Assembly (NCBI GenBank): GCA_039111635.1 | Contig: JBCAQO010000061.1 | Span: 1-49,223, forward strand | Reading direction: 5' to 3' | DNA length: 49,223 nucleotides | Source of the DNA: Heterobasidion occidentale | Taxonomy: Eukaryota; Basidiomycota; Agaricomycetes; Russulales; Bondarzewiaceae | Made by a program: the position numbers and the translations under genes | Notes under the pieces: generated by a model | What the model saw: only the letters and a program-made list of their open reading frames with translations | Told to the model about the DNA's origin: nothing | Databases searched by the model: none | Shown here: in pieces, positions 1 through 10,247 of the stretch | Position numbering within the stretch: position 1 is the stretch's first letter | Layout: every line of letters starts with the position of its first letter

Positions 1-2
1 AC

Positions 3-269
3 TACGACGCCGACCCCGTCGCGAACCTGCGCGATGCGGCCTCCAAGTCCCGCAACGCCTTTTTCGCGCTCGGCACGTTCACGCGCGCGCAGCGGGACAG
101 GATCCGCGAGCTGGCCGAGGCGGTCCCGTACGACCTGACCTCGCTCGTCAACGGATGCCAGGTGTGGATGCGGGATTTGCTGCAGGATATGATCACGGAG
201 GGGCTCTTGAAGGAAGACGTGTTCCGCCGAATCGAGGCACTCGTCCCGCTCATCCATCGCCGCGCCTGA
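3..269 (+). CDS. 3' end of a small protein of unknown function (CxxW motif)
   Basis: An open frame runs from the left edge of the window to TGA at 267-269 and encodes the last 88 residues of a protein. It starts YDADPVANLRDA and holds the stretch NGCQVWMRDLLQDM near its end. A Cys-x-x-Trp motif followed by a helical LL segment is common in a group of small uncharacterised Agaricomycete proteins (DUF6914-like, typically NCQDWV..). I infer membership of that group, but the fragment is too short to be sure. Codons are strongly G/C-ending, as in the neighbouring genes. The start codon and any 5' exons lie outside the window. No catalytic residues can be assigned. Confidence 0.6.
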   Translation, partial: YDADPVANLRDAASKSRNAFFALGTFTRAQRDRIRELAEAVPYDLTSLVNGCQVWMRDLLQDMITEGLLKEDVFRRIEALVPLIHRRA

Positions 270-2150
270 GCGTATCTTTGGCATGTTGTGCCTAGTGATG
301 CCTGCTTCCTGATCTACATAGATTGAGCGCGGTTGTAGGAAAGAATCAATGCGTGTATGAGGATTCATTGATCAAGCGTACGATTCGTTCTTCGAAAACG
401 TGATCGCTGCAACCGTGTGCACTGATACTTGGAACTTCTGAACGTTGCGAGCTGGAGCCAAGGTCCAGGGGGAACAGACAGTTGGAAAGAAGGAAACGCT
501 AGTACGGCAAGTCGCGTGTGTTGGGTTTCCGTTGAGCCGAGGGAGGGATGGATATGCAGCAGATCTGGGGCACATTGTAGGTCAGGGCTTTACTTGCCAA
601 ACCCACTGATGGTGAAGAGAACTGCGCCGGCATCGCTCGTGCCGGATCCGCACTCCTTTTAATTGTGCGAACGGCTTCCTCCCCGCCACCAGGAAATCGG
701 TCGTTCTTCTCGCAAGCGATCTCCACCGCACCCAGAAGCCCATCAGCAATACACCGGAGGTCCTGAGGTTGGCCTGTCCAACGCTTCGTCAGCTTATCGG
801 GAATTCACCGTGACTATGTCATGCGTACTCACAACGACTTCAAGCAGGTACCAGGCGCGCTCACCAGAGCACAGTACAAGACTTGCGGACGGGAATCCCC
901 ATGGTCTGAAGGAAGGAAAAAACGGGGCCATGAACTTCAAGATATCCTCGGAGATCCCGGTCGGACTCCTGCGCATACTGTCGGCGCAGAACAGAGAGGT
1001 CCTTGTTGGGGCCCGCGTGCGTGGCCTAGCAGGCGATGGTCGCCGACACGATGCGCGGGATCATCAGTAGACAAGGATGAGCCGGGTCCCCTCGCCGGAT
1101 TGCCCGGCGATGCGGCGAAAAGCGCGCTTGGTGCACGCACGCGTTGATGAACAGCGTCAAGATTGTGGGGGGGCGGGGCGGCGTGGTGTCTAGATACAGA
1201 ATGTTCGACCGGACGGGGTTTCTGGATGTTGAGTGAAAGCGAGACGCGGCGCTCATTCTCGCGTGAGAGATTTGCATGATCAAGAGTTTGACCTGCGGGG
1301 ACATCGCTTGTTCAGGTGGTGATGCGAGGCGAGGAGCGACCCCGTTTTCATCCTTTGAAGGTCGGGCGCACACTGCGTCAGAACCTACAGAACAAGAAAG
1401 TCGATACATAAACACTTGAAAGCTCATCCCCAACGCGCTTCTCGTCTAGACCCTGTAGATGCGAGGGCACGATCAAAGCAAGTAGGGAGATTGTATGTGT
1501 ATAGACACGCACGCACGAATGAGGACATCGGGAACGGTCCGTTGATTGGTCGATTCAGGAAACAGGTCACCCATAAATACCACCAGACGCAAAAAGCTGA
1601 GCCCTTCGGCCTTCGGGTCGGTCAGACAGTGAACCGCAGAGGTCGAGACGCAATCCGAGAGCCCCACACCGCCTCGATCCCGAAACCTACATAGACCACC
1701 ACCGAACGCACACACACCTCAACACGCCAACCGCGTGCCCAAGCTCCCAAGCACGCGCGTGTCTGCTGAGGAAACCGGCATGAGATTCAAACCCAATTTA
1801 TATACGACACATGACATCGGAAGCGCGCGCGGCCACGCCTCTCGCTGGCGCGTCGAACACCGCAAGACGATATGTTCAGACATTCCAATTCGGAGGACGG
1901 GGGCCCATGGTCCATGGCGCGCGTCGAGCACGAGACAGAGGCGATCGATGAGCACGGAGCGGCGCGATCATGCACCGCGACGCCGCCGCCCGTTCAAAAC
2001 TGCACGTCTTGCACCTGCGCAAGCCTTGCGCACGCCGTCGGCCTCGTTTATTCATTAAATCATGCATTCATCACGCGCCGGCTTCCAGAGCACGACGACG
2101 ACGACGACGACAGCAGCAGCAGCAGCAGCAGCGGCCGCAGCGGTATATAC
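270..2150. other. Intergenic stretch, no gene seen
   Basis: I find no exon chain or recognisable protein here on either strand. Short open frames are not supported by codon bias or splice sites. The right end, near the 3' end of the glycolipid-transfer gene, is a purine/CAG-rich tract (see the repeat at 2092-2131). Confidence 0.6.
2092..2131. repeat. Compound trinucleotide repeat (ACG)n(CAG)n
   Basis: About seven ACG units run directly into about eight CAG units. The tract lies just beyond the stop codon proposed for the glycolipid-transfer gene, so it is probably 3' UTR, unless a last intron beginning at the GTGAGT near 2154 carries translation further. Confidence 0.9.
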
Positions 2151-3284
2151 TCACCAGCGCCCAGCGCCCAGCACCATCACCAAACCACACCTCCCAGCAC
2201 CATCACGCCCCCGACGCCCCCGGGGGCTCACACCTCCCCGTGCCCCCGCCCGCAAAAACGCGGCGATGCGCGCGACGAGCGCGTCGAGCGCGGCGAGCGC
2301 GTCGAGCGCGGCGAGCCAGGGGTTCATGGCGGCGTCGAGCGCGGCGGGGTCCGCGCCCTGGGCGATGCGCGCGTAGAAGTCGGGTCTGCGGGGGACGGCG
2401 CGGATGGCGATCTGCGCGGCGGCGAGGGGAGGTGAGAGCGAGAGAGGGGGAGGGGGAGAGGGGGAGGGGACGCACGGCGACGACGGAGCGGATGAGGAAG
2501 GTGTGGTGGTGGCGCAGGACGAGGTCGTACGCGCGCCGGAAGCACGTGTGGAGCTCTGCGGCGGGGTCGGCCTGCGCGTTCTGGAGCGCGTGGGAGGTGA
2601 ACGCGAGGCCGCTGCGGGGCACGCGCGTTAGCGTTAGCATGAGTGCGGGCGTTAGCATGAGTGCGGGCGTGAGCGTGAGCGTGAGCGGGGGAGAGGGAGA
2701 GAGGGAGGGAGGGAGAGAGGAGTGAGTCACCGGGTGAGGCGGACGAGGGAGGCGGTGGCGGTGCGCTGGCCGTCGCGGGCCTCTGCGGCGACGAGTGCCT
2801 CGAGGGTGGGCGCGTCTGCGGGGCGGGACGTGTGGCGGGCCCTTACGCCCTGCAGAGAGACGCGAGGAAGGCGCGAGGAGCTACGTAAGCGCGGGAGGAG
2901 CGGGGTGTGATGGAAGCGATGCCGGGGGCGCACGCACGGCGATGTTGTTCCTGAGGTCCGTCTGTACAAAGGCAAAGACGCCGCTGCCGAGGAGATCTGG
3001 TTCGCGAGCGCGCGCGCGGAGGGAGCGGGGGATCAGCGGCGGGTGACGGGGGATGGCGGGCGGACGGGAGGGAGGGAGTTATTGACCGAAGATGTCGACG
3101 AGGCCGTCCGCGGCTTCCAAAAAGGCGATGGTGTCGACGCCATCATCGCGCACCGGGACATCAGCGAAGGACTGTTTTGAAGGAGGGATGATCAGATGGG
3201 GTGGGTGATGCGGTTAGAGTGTGGGTGGGTGTGGGTGTGGGTGTGCTGATGGCGTACTTTGACTGTTTCGAAGACGGGCGGCAT
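2151..3284 (-). CDS. Glycolipid transfer protein (GLTP/HET-C2-like fold)
   Basis: Six exons on the minus strand: 3284-3258, 3171-3087, 2996-2938, 2849-2731, 2611-2476 and 2411-2151, giving 228 aa. The N-terminus MPPVFETVK..SFADVPV matches HET-C2-type GLTPs. FDLLGSGVFAFVQTDL, LEALVAAEARDG, RGLAFTSHAL, the LRHHHTFLIR His region and RRPDFYARI follow in family order, so the fold is clear. These proteins carry sphingolipids between membranes in the cytosol. Headgroup residues: Asp51 and Asn55 match human GLTP D48 and N52, and His133 matches H140. At the position of GLTP Trp96 there is Arg94 (SLVRLTRGL). The residue matching Lys55 is missing in this splice model, possibly because the nearby intron border is imprecise. 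Intron 2 has a weak donor (GTCAAT). The C-terminal tail after about residue 200 is Gly/Arg-rich and uncertain. A GTGAGT inside the stop region could be a further donor. Confidence 0.85.
2632..2690. repeat. Short tandem repeats in a GLTP intron
   Basis: Two copies of an 18-bp unit (gttagcatgagtgcgggc) are followed by three GTGAGC hexamers. They lie inside the fourth intron of the glycolipid-transfer gene, so they are not translated. Confidence 0.8.
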
Positions 3285-3287
3285 GGG

Positions 3288-3350
3288 GGAGCGAGGGAGA
3301 GGGAGAGGGAGAGGGAGAGGAGGGGTCGGGGTCGGGGTCGGGGTCGGGGT
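3288..3350. repeat. G-rich repeats upstream of GLTP: (GAGAGG)n then (GGGGTC)n
   Basis: The plus strand reads GAGAGG repeats to about 3321 and then five GGGG runs separated by TC (3322-3349). The block ends a few bases upstream of the proposed GLTP start codon (3284, minus strand), so it lies in the 5' leader or promoter. Its G-rich strand is the template strand. Four or more G4 runs with 2-base loops fit the standard intramolecular G-quadruplex pattern. Confidence 0.85.
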
Positions 3351-3656
3351 GGCTCGGGCTGGGGGTTCCCCGCACGGGGCACGGAATCTAATCTAATCGC
3401 TGGCGCGGGAACGATCAAGTACGCTTTGCGGACGCTCGCGACATGTCTCGGGGAATGATGGGGTGGCTCGGGGATTGGCCGTTGTGATGGAACGAGGGTT
3501 GTGTTACGGAATCGAAGGGGGAGAAAAAACAAATGGAAGATGTTGTGGGATGAGTTGTATTAGTCGGAAAGGACAGATGATCGGAGTTGCAACCTTTCCT
3601 CCTCTCTCCCCCGCCTGTCTCTACGAACGATCCCTCTCCCGCCTTACACAACCAAC

Positions 3657-5754
3657 ATGGTCCCTAAGTGAGTCTCCGCGCCCTCTGCCCCGCGAACCGC
3701 GAACCGCGAACCGCTCACCCACCCCGCCCAGACCGCCCTCCCCCGTGACCGCCCCCGACACCCTGTACGCCCCGCCCCGTCCCATCCCAACCGTCCGCCC
3801 CCGCCCCTCTGACAGCCCTCCCCCCCGCAGCGTCCCCCAGAAGCGCAAGGCCGACGACCCCGACGACCCCGCCCCGCCGCCGCCGCCGTCGTCGTCGACC
3901 GCTTCGACGTCCGCGGACCTGTTCGACTCTGGGCGCGTCATCTGCGAGTCCTGCGGCCAGTCCGTCCTCTTCAGAGACGAGTCCGCCGCCTTCACCACCA
4001 AGCACTGGGACGCCCACAGGGCAGAATGGTACTCCTCCCCTCGCCCTTTACCTCGCCCGTCCTCTCACCCCGCACCCGTCCCCAGCACCGCCGCCGCCGC
4101 CTCCGCCGCTGACCCCGCACCGCCCCCGCCGACGACGACGACGATGTCCACCACGCCCGACGCCCTCGCCGACCCTGCCCAGCCCAACAAACGCCGCCGC
4201 GCAAAGCGCTCCGAGGAGGAGCGCATCGACTACCTCCGCTCAGACCCGTACGTCGCCCAGTTCGAGCCCTACCGCGTCCTCTGCGCCTCCTGCGACAAGT
4301 GGATCCGCCTCCGCCCCAACTCCACCTACTGCTCCATCCCCTGGGACGCACACCGCAAGAGCTGCCTTGCAAAGAAAGGGTGCGTCTTCCCCTCCCTCCC
4401 CACCCATCTCCACCTCCGTCCGCGCGTGCGCTCAGCCCACCCCCGGCCCCAGGACAAAGTCCGCCGCCAGCGACGACCGCAACGCCGCCCTCCTCGCAGA
4501 CCCGGACGTAAAGAAGTTCGACCAGGAGCGCGTCCACTGCCGCCTCTGCAACAAGTGGGTCTCCGTCGGCTCCGACGACCACGCCCTCCAGGCCTGGTCC
4601 GCCCACCGCGCCGCCTGCCAGCAGTCCGCCGGCCCCGCGCCCCCCGCCTCCGCGCCCCCCAGGTCCGTCCTCACTCCTTCGCACAGTCCGCCGTTCGTCT
4701 CACCCCGCCCGCGATCAAGCGTGCCCCCGCCGTCCTCGCACCAGCTCGCCCTCGCCTCCATGCCCGCCCTCGTCCGCCCCCCGCCCACCCCCATCTCCTC
4801 CACGCCCTCCGCCTCCAGCACCCGCATCCCCCGGCTCCCCGCGTCCACCGCCTCCGCCTCCGCCACATCCTCCGACGCGCTCCCCGCTCTAGCCGCCGCC
4901 GCCGCCACCGCCAGCGAGCCCGCGCACACGCCCTCGCCACCCGCCCCGCCGCACGAGTCCCGTCGGCGCAACGCCGCCCAGCGCGCGACACAGCTCCGCG
5001 CCGACCCGCTCCTCGCCGCCGTCGAGCCGGGGCGCGTCTTCTGCACGCTCTGCCGCAAGTGGGTCCAGCTCCGCCAGGACAGCAGCTTCTGCGCGTACCC
5101 CTGGCAGCAGCACCGCGCCAAGTGCCTCCTCAGGCAGTACGTCCCCGCCCGCGACCCCTTCGTCTCGCCCCCGTTTGTGTGCTGACGCGCTCGCCCACCG
5201 CGCAGTCAGAGGAAGGCGGCCGACGTCGTCGACCACAAGCCCCCCGCCGCCGCCGCCGCCGCCGACGGCAGCGGCAGCGGCGGCGCGCCCGACTCGGATC
5301 CGGAGCCGGACGACTCGGCCTCGGAGGACGGCGCGTCGCTTGCGCGCGAGGCCGGGGCTAGGCTCGAAGACGCGGACGCAGACGGCGACGTCGGCGGAGA
5401 AGGCGGTGGCGGTGGCGGTGCGCCGTCGCTTGCCGATCTGGATTCGCCCGGCGGACGGTACGTCGCGTGTTTACCGGCGCGTGTGTCCCCACACTCACCC
5501 GCGCCCTCCCACCTTCTTACGCGCGCGCGCGCAGCGTCCGCTTCGTCGCGCGCTCGCTGCGCCACCTCTTCGCGACGACGTACGAGCGCTCGGACGAGCT
5601 CACGCTCGCCGCGCTCGTCTCCTACCTCAACGCCGCGATGCCGCCCGACAAGCACGAGGACTTCGACACCGCCGAGGTCTCGCGCGCCGCCCTCGCGCTG
5701 CACGCCGCCGGCGCGGTCGTGCTCGCGGGCGACGTGCTGCGCCCCGCGCCGTAG
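3657..5754 (+). CDS. Protein with four C2HC zinc modules, one per exon
   Basis: Seven exons: 3657-3667, 3831-4028, 4086-4379, 4453-4662, 4720-5136, 5206-5457 and 5535-5754, giving 533 aa. Four copies of C-x2-C-x(~20)-H-x3-C are visible: C42/C45/H66/C70, C136/C139/H159/C163, C197/C200/H219/C223 and C346/C349/H369/C373. Copies 2-4 share a leader (LxxDPxxxxF..xRVxC), a KW after the second Cys, and W-x2-HR before the last Cys. A basic run (NKRRRAKR) before copy 2 could be a nuclear signal. Exon 6 is acidic and low in complexity. Exon 7 encodes a compact helical domain (RFVARSLRHLF..ELTLAALVSYL..GAVVLAGDVL) that I read as possibly winged-helix-like. All six introns fall after the second base of a codon. 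The spacing resembles DNA-binding C2HC/BED-type fingers, but I do not recognise the family. A role in nucleic-acid binding is inference. Confidence 0.85.
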
Positions 5755-6457
5755 CCGCCGACCGCCTCCTCCCCGCTTGCATTCCTTCATTCATTCCTTC
5801 ATCGGTTCTCTATATCTTTCTTGGGCCCGCGCCTGTCTGTACCGTACTCGAGACTTCGTTCTATTCGCCCGATAGCTTACACCCCGCCGCCGCCGCCGCC
5901 GCCGCCGTTCCCGCTCCTTCCCCCCCGATCTCTCCTTTCCTTCCCTCCTTCCTTCTTTCTCTCTCGCTTGTCGCTTAACGCTTATATCTTGTCGTCGTCT
6001 GTCCGCCGGACTCTGTATATATCTATCTATGCTATGGACCGCGCCGCACCGATCGCGCGCGCACGAGACGACCCTAGACGTCTCGTCGCCCCGCGACGCG
6101 GCGCGATCGGCGGCGCCATGGACGCTGCTGGCTCCCACTTTTCGCATTGCTCTGGACGCTCGCTCGCTCGCTCACTGGTTGCAGGTTATTATTACGTGCT
6201 GATACGTGCTGATACGTGTTGATTCTTGTTGTTTGATTGCTACTAGCCTACCGTCGCCGCCCCTTTCCGTTTCCGTTTCGTCGTTTATCTTTTATCTCTT
6301 GCCGTTTTTTTTTATTCCTCACGTTATTGCACCGTGCATGTCGCGCGTCGAGTGTTTGCGTGAGCGCGCCAGCGCTGTCGAAGGCCTCGCCAAGCGAGCG
6401 AGCGCGATATTGCAGTATAGGATTACCCGCGCAAGAATAGACAGATAGGCGGGCGAA

Positions 6458-6484
6458 CAGGCAGGCAGGCAGGCAGGCAGGCAG
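6458..6484. repeat. (GCAG)n microsatellite
   Basis: Six to seven perfect tetranucleotide units in the region between the converging C2HC and Zn2Cys6 genes. Confidence 0.95.
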
Positions 6485-6514
6485 AAAGGCAGTGCCAGAG
6501 AGCCGCCGCTGTAT

Positions 6515-6537
6515 ACAGGACAGGACAGGACAGGACG
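6515..6537. repeat. (ACAGG)n microsatellite
   Basis: Four tandem pentamers, 30 bases from the GCAG repeat and in the same convergent 3' region. Confidence 0.9.
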
Positions 6538-6685
6538 GAATGAACAGAACGAATAGAACGAACAGACGAGACGATCCGGGGATGTAAGAGAAAGAGCTAA
6601 GGTACACACTACACATTATAAGACACGGATAGAGACACAAAGACAAGGAGAGAGAGAAAGAAGGACGCCGCGGCGGGAAGCGCGC

Positions 6686-9600
6686 CTAGGCGTTGCGCCC
6701 GTCGAGGATGCCAGAGCGCTGCACGAAATACGACCAGCTGTCGCGCATCAGCGAGCTCGTGCCCTGCAGCCCGAGGTCCGCGAGCTCGGGCAGCGGCTGC
6801 GGCTGCGGCGAGTGCCCGAAGCCGTTGCCAACGCCGCCGCTGCCGTTGCTGTAGGCGTGCAGGCGGCCGTCCTGCGACATGGGGTACGCGTACGGCGGCT
6901 GGATCTGCTGGTGCGGGTGCGGGTGCGGGTGCGTATGTGTGTGCGCATGCGAGATGGCGGTGGGCGTGAGGGGCGGCGCGTACGACGAGGAGGCGGACGC
7001 GGAGGACGAGGGCGGGTAGGACGATGGTCCCGCGAGCGAGAGCCCGTACTCGACGGCGCGGTGCGAGAGCGGGCCCATGGCGCCCGAATCGTCAACCTGC
7101 CGCGCGTACTGCGCGTGCTGATGCATCGCCTGCGGTGGTAGCATCTGCTGGTGCTGCTGCTGGTGCTGCTGCTGGTAGTACTCCTGCTCGTGGTACCCCT
7201 CCGCGGACTGCGCGAGCCACTCGCGCATCATCGACACGTTCGCGGGCGCGCGGTACGGCGCCGCGTCCGCGAAGCCGCCGTGCTGCCCGGCGGCATCGTG
7301 GTGTGCGCGCGGCACGAGCAGCGCGGGGCCGGGGGCGAGGCGGTGGTCCTCGGGCGACGGCGCCGCGTACGCGTAGGGGTGGGCCGCGGGCGGGCCCGCG
7401 CGCAGGATCTTCGCGCGCCCGGCGAAGATGGAGAGCTCGTCGTCGAGCTCTTCTTGCTTGATGTCCCAGGACGCGCCGTCGGCCTCGGGCGCGCGGGGCT
7501 GGGCGCTTTGCGCGGTGTCGAGCGCGCGGTGCGCCTTGTCTTGGAGGCGGCACAGGATAATCTGCCGGATGGGCGTGTCAGAGCGGGGGAGCTCGAACGG
7601 GAAGGATGGTGGGGGTGGGGACTCACGTGCGCTTTCGCGGCGCGCCGGTTCAGCTTGGCGGCCATGGAGAACAGGTCGCACGCCTTGTCGAGCTCGGACA
7701 TCGCGGCGTCCGCCAAGTGCGAGCGCGGCCCGCGGGTAACGATGACGCCAAACACGACCTGCGCACGCATCAGCATGAGCATCCGCGACGAGAGGGGACG
7801 AAGGATCGCCGCCCCCAGGAGCGACTGGGACGTACCGCGGCGGAAAAGGCGTACGTCCATGTGCTCCAGAAGCGCGAGCATATGGCCGGGTGGATCGCGA
7901 ACTGTTCCCGGACGGAGCGCAGGATGGTGGACGCGGCGCGCACGGTGGACAGGAAGGACGGCGCGTACGGGCTCCGGATGGGGTTGACTGGATCCTCGAT
8001 GAGCGCCTGGGCGAAGAAGCTTCTGTGGATGAAGAGCAGGACTGCGGCATCCGCCGGGTCAGGTCCGGCCGCGCGCCGAGAGCAACAGGGACGCCACTCA
8101 CTGACTTCCCGCGTGTGCGAGAGCACGAAGGACGTCATCGACGCCGACAGCGGCACGCTGCGCGGATCCGTCCCCGGCTCGCCCCGCAGCTTCGCCAGCG
8201 CCTCTTCCGGGATCGCAAAGTCGCGCACCTTTCGGTCGAGGTCGAGGATGTCCGAGTAGCGAGGCGGCGTCGCGGTCAGCGTCCGCGCAGCGACGTCCGC
8301 AACGCATTCTAGAGCAAAGCGGAAGCCCCAGGAGCCGACTGGGCCCGCCCGACGTCGGCGACTGGTGGACAGGCAGAGAGTGAAACATGCACGCACACCC
8401 CGGTTCCGTCCTCCCGTTGTTGTCCAGCGTCATCTCGTCGTCTTGGGGAAACGCGCAGTCGATGTACTCGCGGGAAAAGGCGGGTGGCCGGCCGGTGGAT
8501 AAAGTCTGACCTGCGCGTGAGAAAAATGGAAACAGCCAGGGACGACATGGCTACACACATGCCAGGCGTCGGCCACAAACAGATCCCAGAACAGCATGCG
8601 TCGCCTTTGGACGACCTGGGGGGAGCGCTCCCATCGTGCACTGTCCCGATCTATCTACATGGTTATCCCTTGTGAAACAACCAAGGGCAGGAGAACTTAC
8701 GTAGACCCATCTGTGAAACACGTTTCTTGAGAACCTGGTCGCCAGACAAGAGTGAATACAGGACTTACGCTGTGCGAGAGATGCGCCGCCAAGCCAATCA
8801 TAGACCACGTCGTTTCCATAGACGACTCGCCGTTGCTAGCTTCGCTGCCGCTCATGGCGTTGTATATGCTCCCGAGGTGAAGCGTCTGTATAGTGATCAA
8901 GGACGGTTTCTCGAGGACAGGCTCGAGGCACAGGGCCGCCTTGGCGAGCTGGTTCCAGTGCTCGCCCTCGGACTCTGCGACTTCGGGCGGAAGACCGATG
9001 TCGACGATGCGCCCGACGGCGAAGATGAACAAGAGGAGGGCGAGGTCGTGCGGGCCGCCATACTCGTCGGTCGAGTACGCCGGGTGTTTGTTGTATATGG
9101 CGGGCAGCATCTCGTCCATAAGTTGGACCCTCGAGACGCTGCGGAACAGCCACGCGGCGTTCTCGAGGAAGGTCTCCGCGATCGCGGTGGCCATTTCCCA
9201 TGTGGGCAGGTTCTGGCGGATCAAGCCGAGGACCTCGTCGGTTGGACCGACGGGAGTGAAAGGGAAGGCGTTGGAGAAGCGGGTGATGCTGGTGGAGAGA
9301 GACGGGCTCTTGGAGCCACCGCCTGTAGAGTCGGTATGATTACTGCTGCCGGGCGAGTTTGCGGAGTCGTCTTGGTCCACCTGGTGAGATACAAGCCAAC
9401 GTCGGCTCGGGCGGGGAAACACGAGGCGGGGCACGCACCAGCAGCAATCCCTCTGAACCCCCTGTCGGGCCGAAGAAGCGCGCGACACCGTGTTCCGAGA
9501 TGGACATGGTGCCAAACGCGTTGACCACTTCGGTCGGGAACTCTGTGCCCTCTGGATCGACAACGTGGTCTTCGGGGCGGTCTTGGTCGAGGACGAGGAG

Positions 9601-10247
9601 GCTGTCATGGAGGAGGGGGTGCTGCTCGGTTGAATTTGTGGACTGGAGTACGGAGAGGGCGTCTTCGAGTTGGCGAATGCGATCGCCCATGCGGGCGATG
9701 CGGCGGTGGAGGTGTTCTGTGGCGGCGATGACGAAGCTGCCGATTTTGGGAACAATGTAGTGAAAGAACGGCGAGAGTGTGACGAGAAGACGTACCGAGT
9801 GCCTTGCCCGGTCGCGAGGCTGCCTATCAAAGGGGGTGGCCATGAGCGGGGCGAGTGACGAGAAGATGAAGCAAGAATATACCGAACCATTTGGACAGAG
9901 GGCGGCGCAGCCCCTTCGCTGGAACGTGGGGTGTGTTGTGAGAAAGGGGGCCGTGCGCGAAGGAGAAGAAGCGTACCTGGCAGGACTGGCAGGGGATGCG
10001 CTTGTCGCATTTAATCTTGAGTCTGTGAACGGAAGGAGGAGGAGGAGGAGGAGAGTGAGCGAGCGAGTGGAGGGAGAGCGGGGAGGGACCGATGATCGCA
10101 CCTCCGACACTCGGCGCAGGATATCTCGCCTCTGTTTCTCTTCATCTCTATTTCGCGGGCGTAGTTTCCGTCGCCCTTTGGGGTGTCGGCATCGCGGCGA
10201 GGGGCCCTGCGGCGGTCCTGGGCTGATTTGAAGACGTCCGCAGGCAT
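6686..10247 (-). CDS. Zn2Cys6 fungal transcription factor with fungal_trans domain
   Basis: Thirteen exons: 10247-10102, 10022-9977, 9918-9888, 9823-9796, 9736-9439, 9380-8769, 8710-8701, 8650-8559, 8505-8397, 8338-8102, 8041-7836, 7758-7627 and 7561-6686, giving 940 aa. The binuclear cluster is C44-x2-C47-x6-C54-x5-C60-x2-C63-x8-C72, split by two introns. It is followed by the CPNGSLATGQGTR motif and a heptad-like segment (HLHRRIARMGDRIRQLEDAL), a likely dimerisation coiled coil. The middle part is a fungal-specific regulatory domain (MGLHRDSARW, VVQRRRMLFWDLF, LSTGRPPAFSREYIDCAFP, FGSWGFRFALECV, FIHRSFFAQAL). The C-terminal exon is low in complexity, with Gln tracts, a His-rich stretch and GDS/Pro-rich DNA, as in activation regions. 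It should act in the nucleus as a DNA-bound regulator; targets cannot be read from sequence. The 10-nt exon 7 is needed to keep MGLHRDSARW in frame. Confidence 0.95.

Larger units (their letters stand above)
5755..6685. other. Convergent 3' intergenic region with microsatellites
   Basis: This is the space between two converging genes. It holds pyrimidine-rich runs just after the C2HC gene stop, a (GCC)n run near 5885-5906, (GCAG)n at 6458-6484 and (ACAGG)n at 6515-6537. No coding potential is seen. Confidence 0.75.

Noticed and set aside
1970..2725. Arg-rich plus-strand frame overlapping the GLTP exons
   Set aside because: It is the shadow of the minus-strand GLTP gene and its repeats; GLTP motifs and splice sites explain the region.
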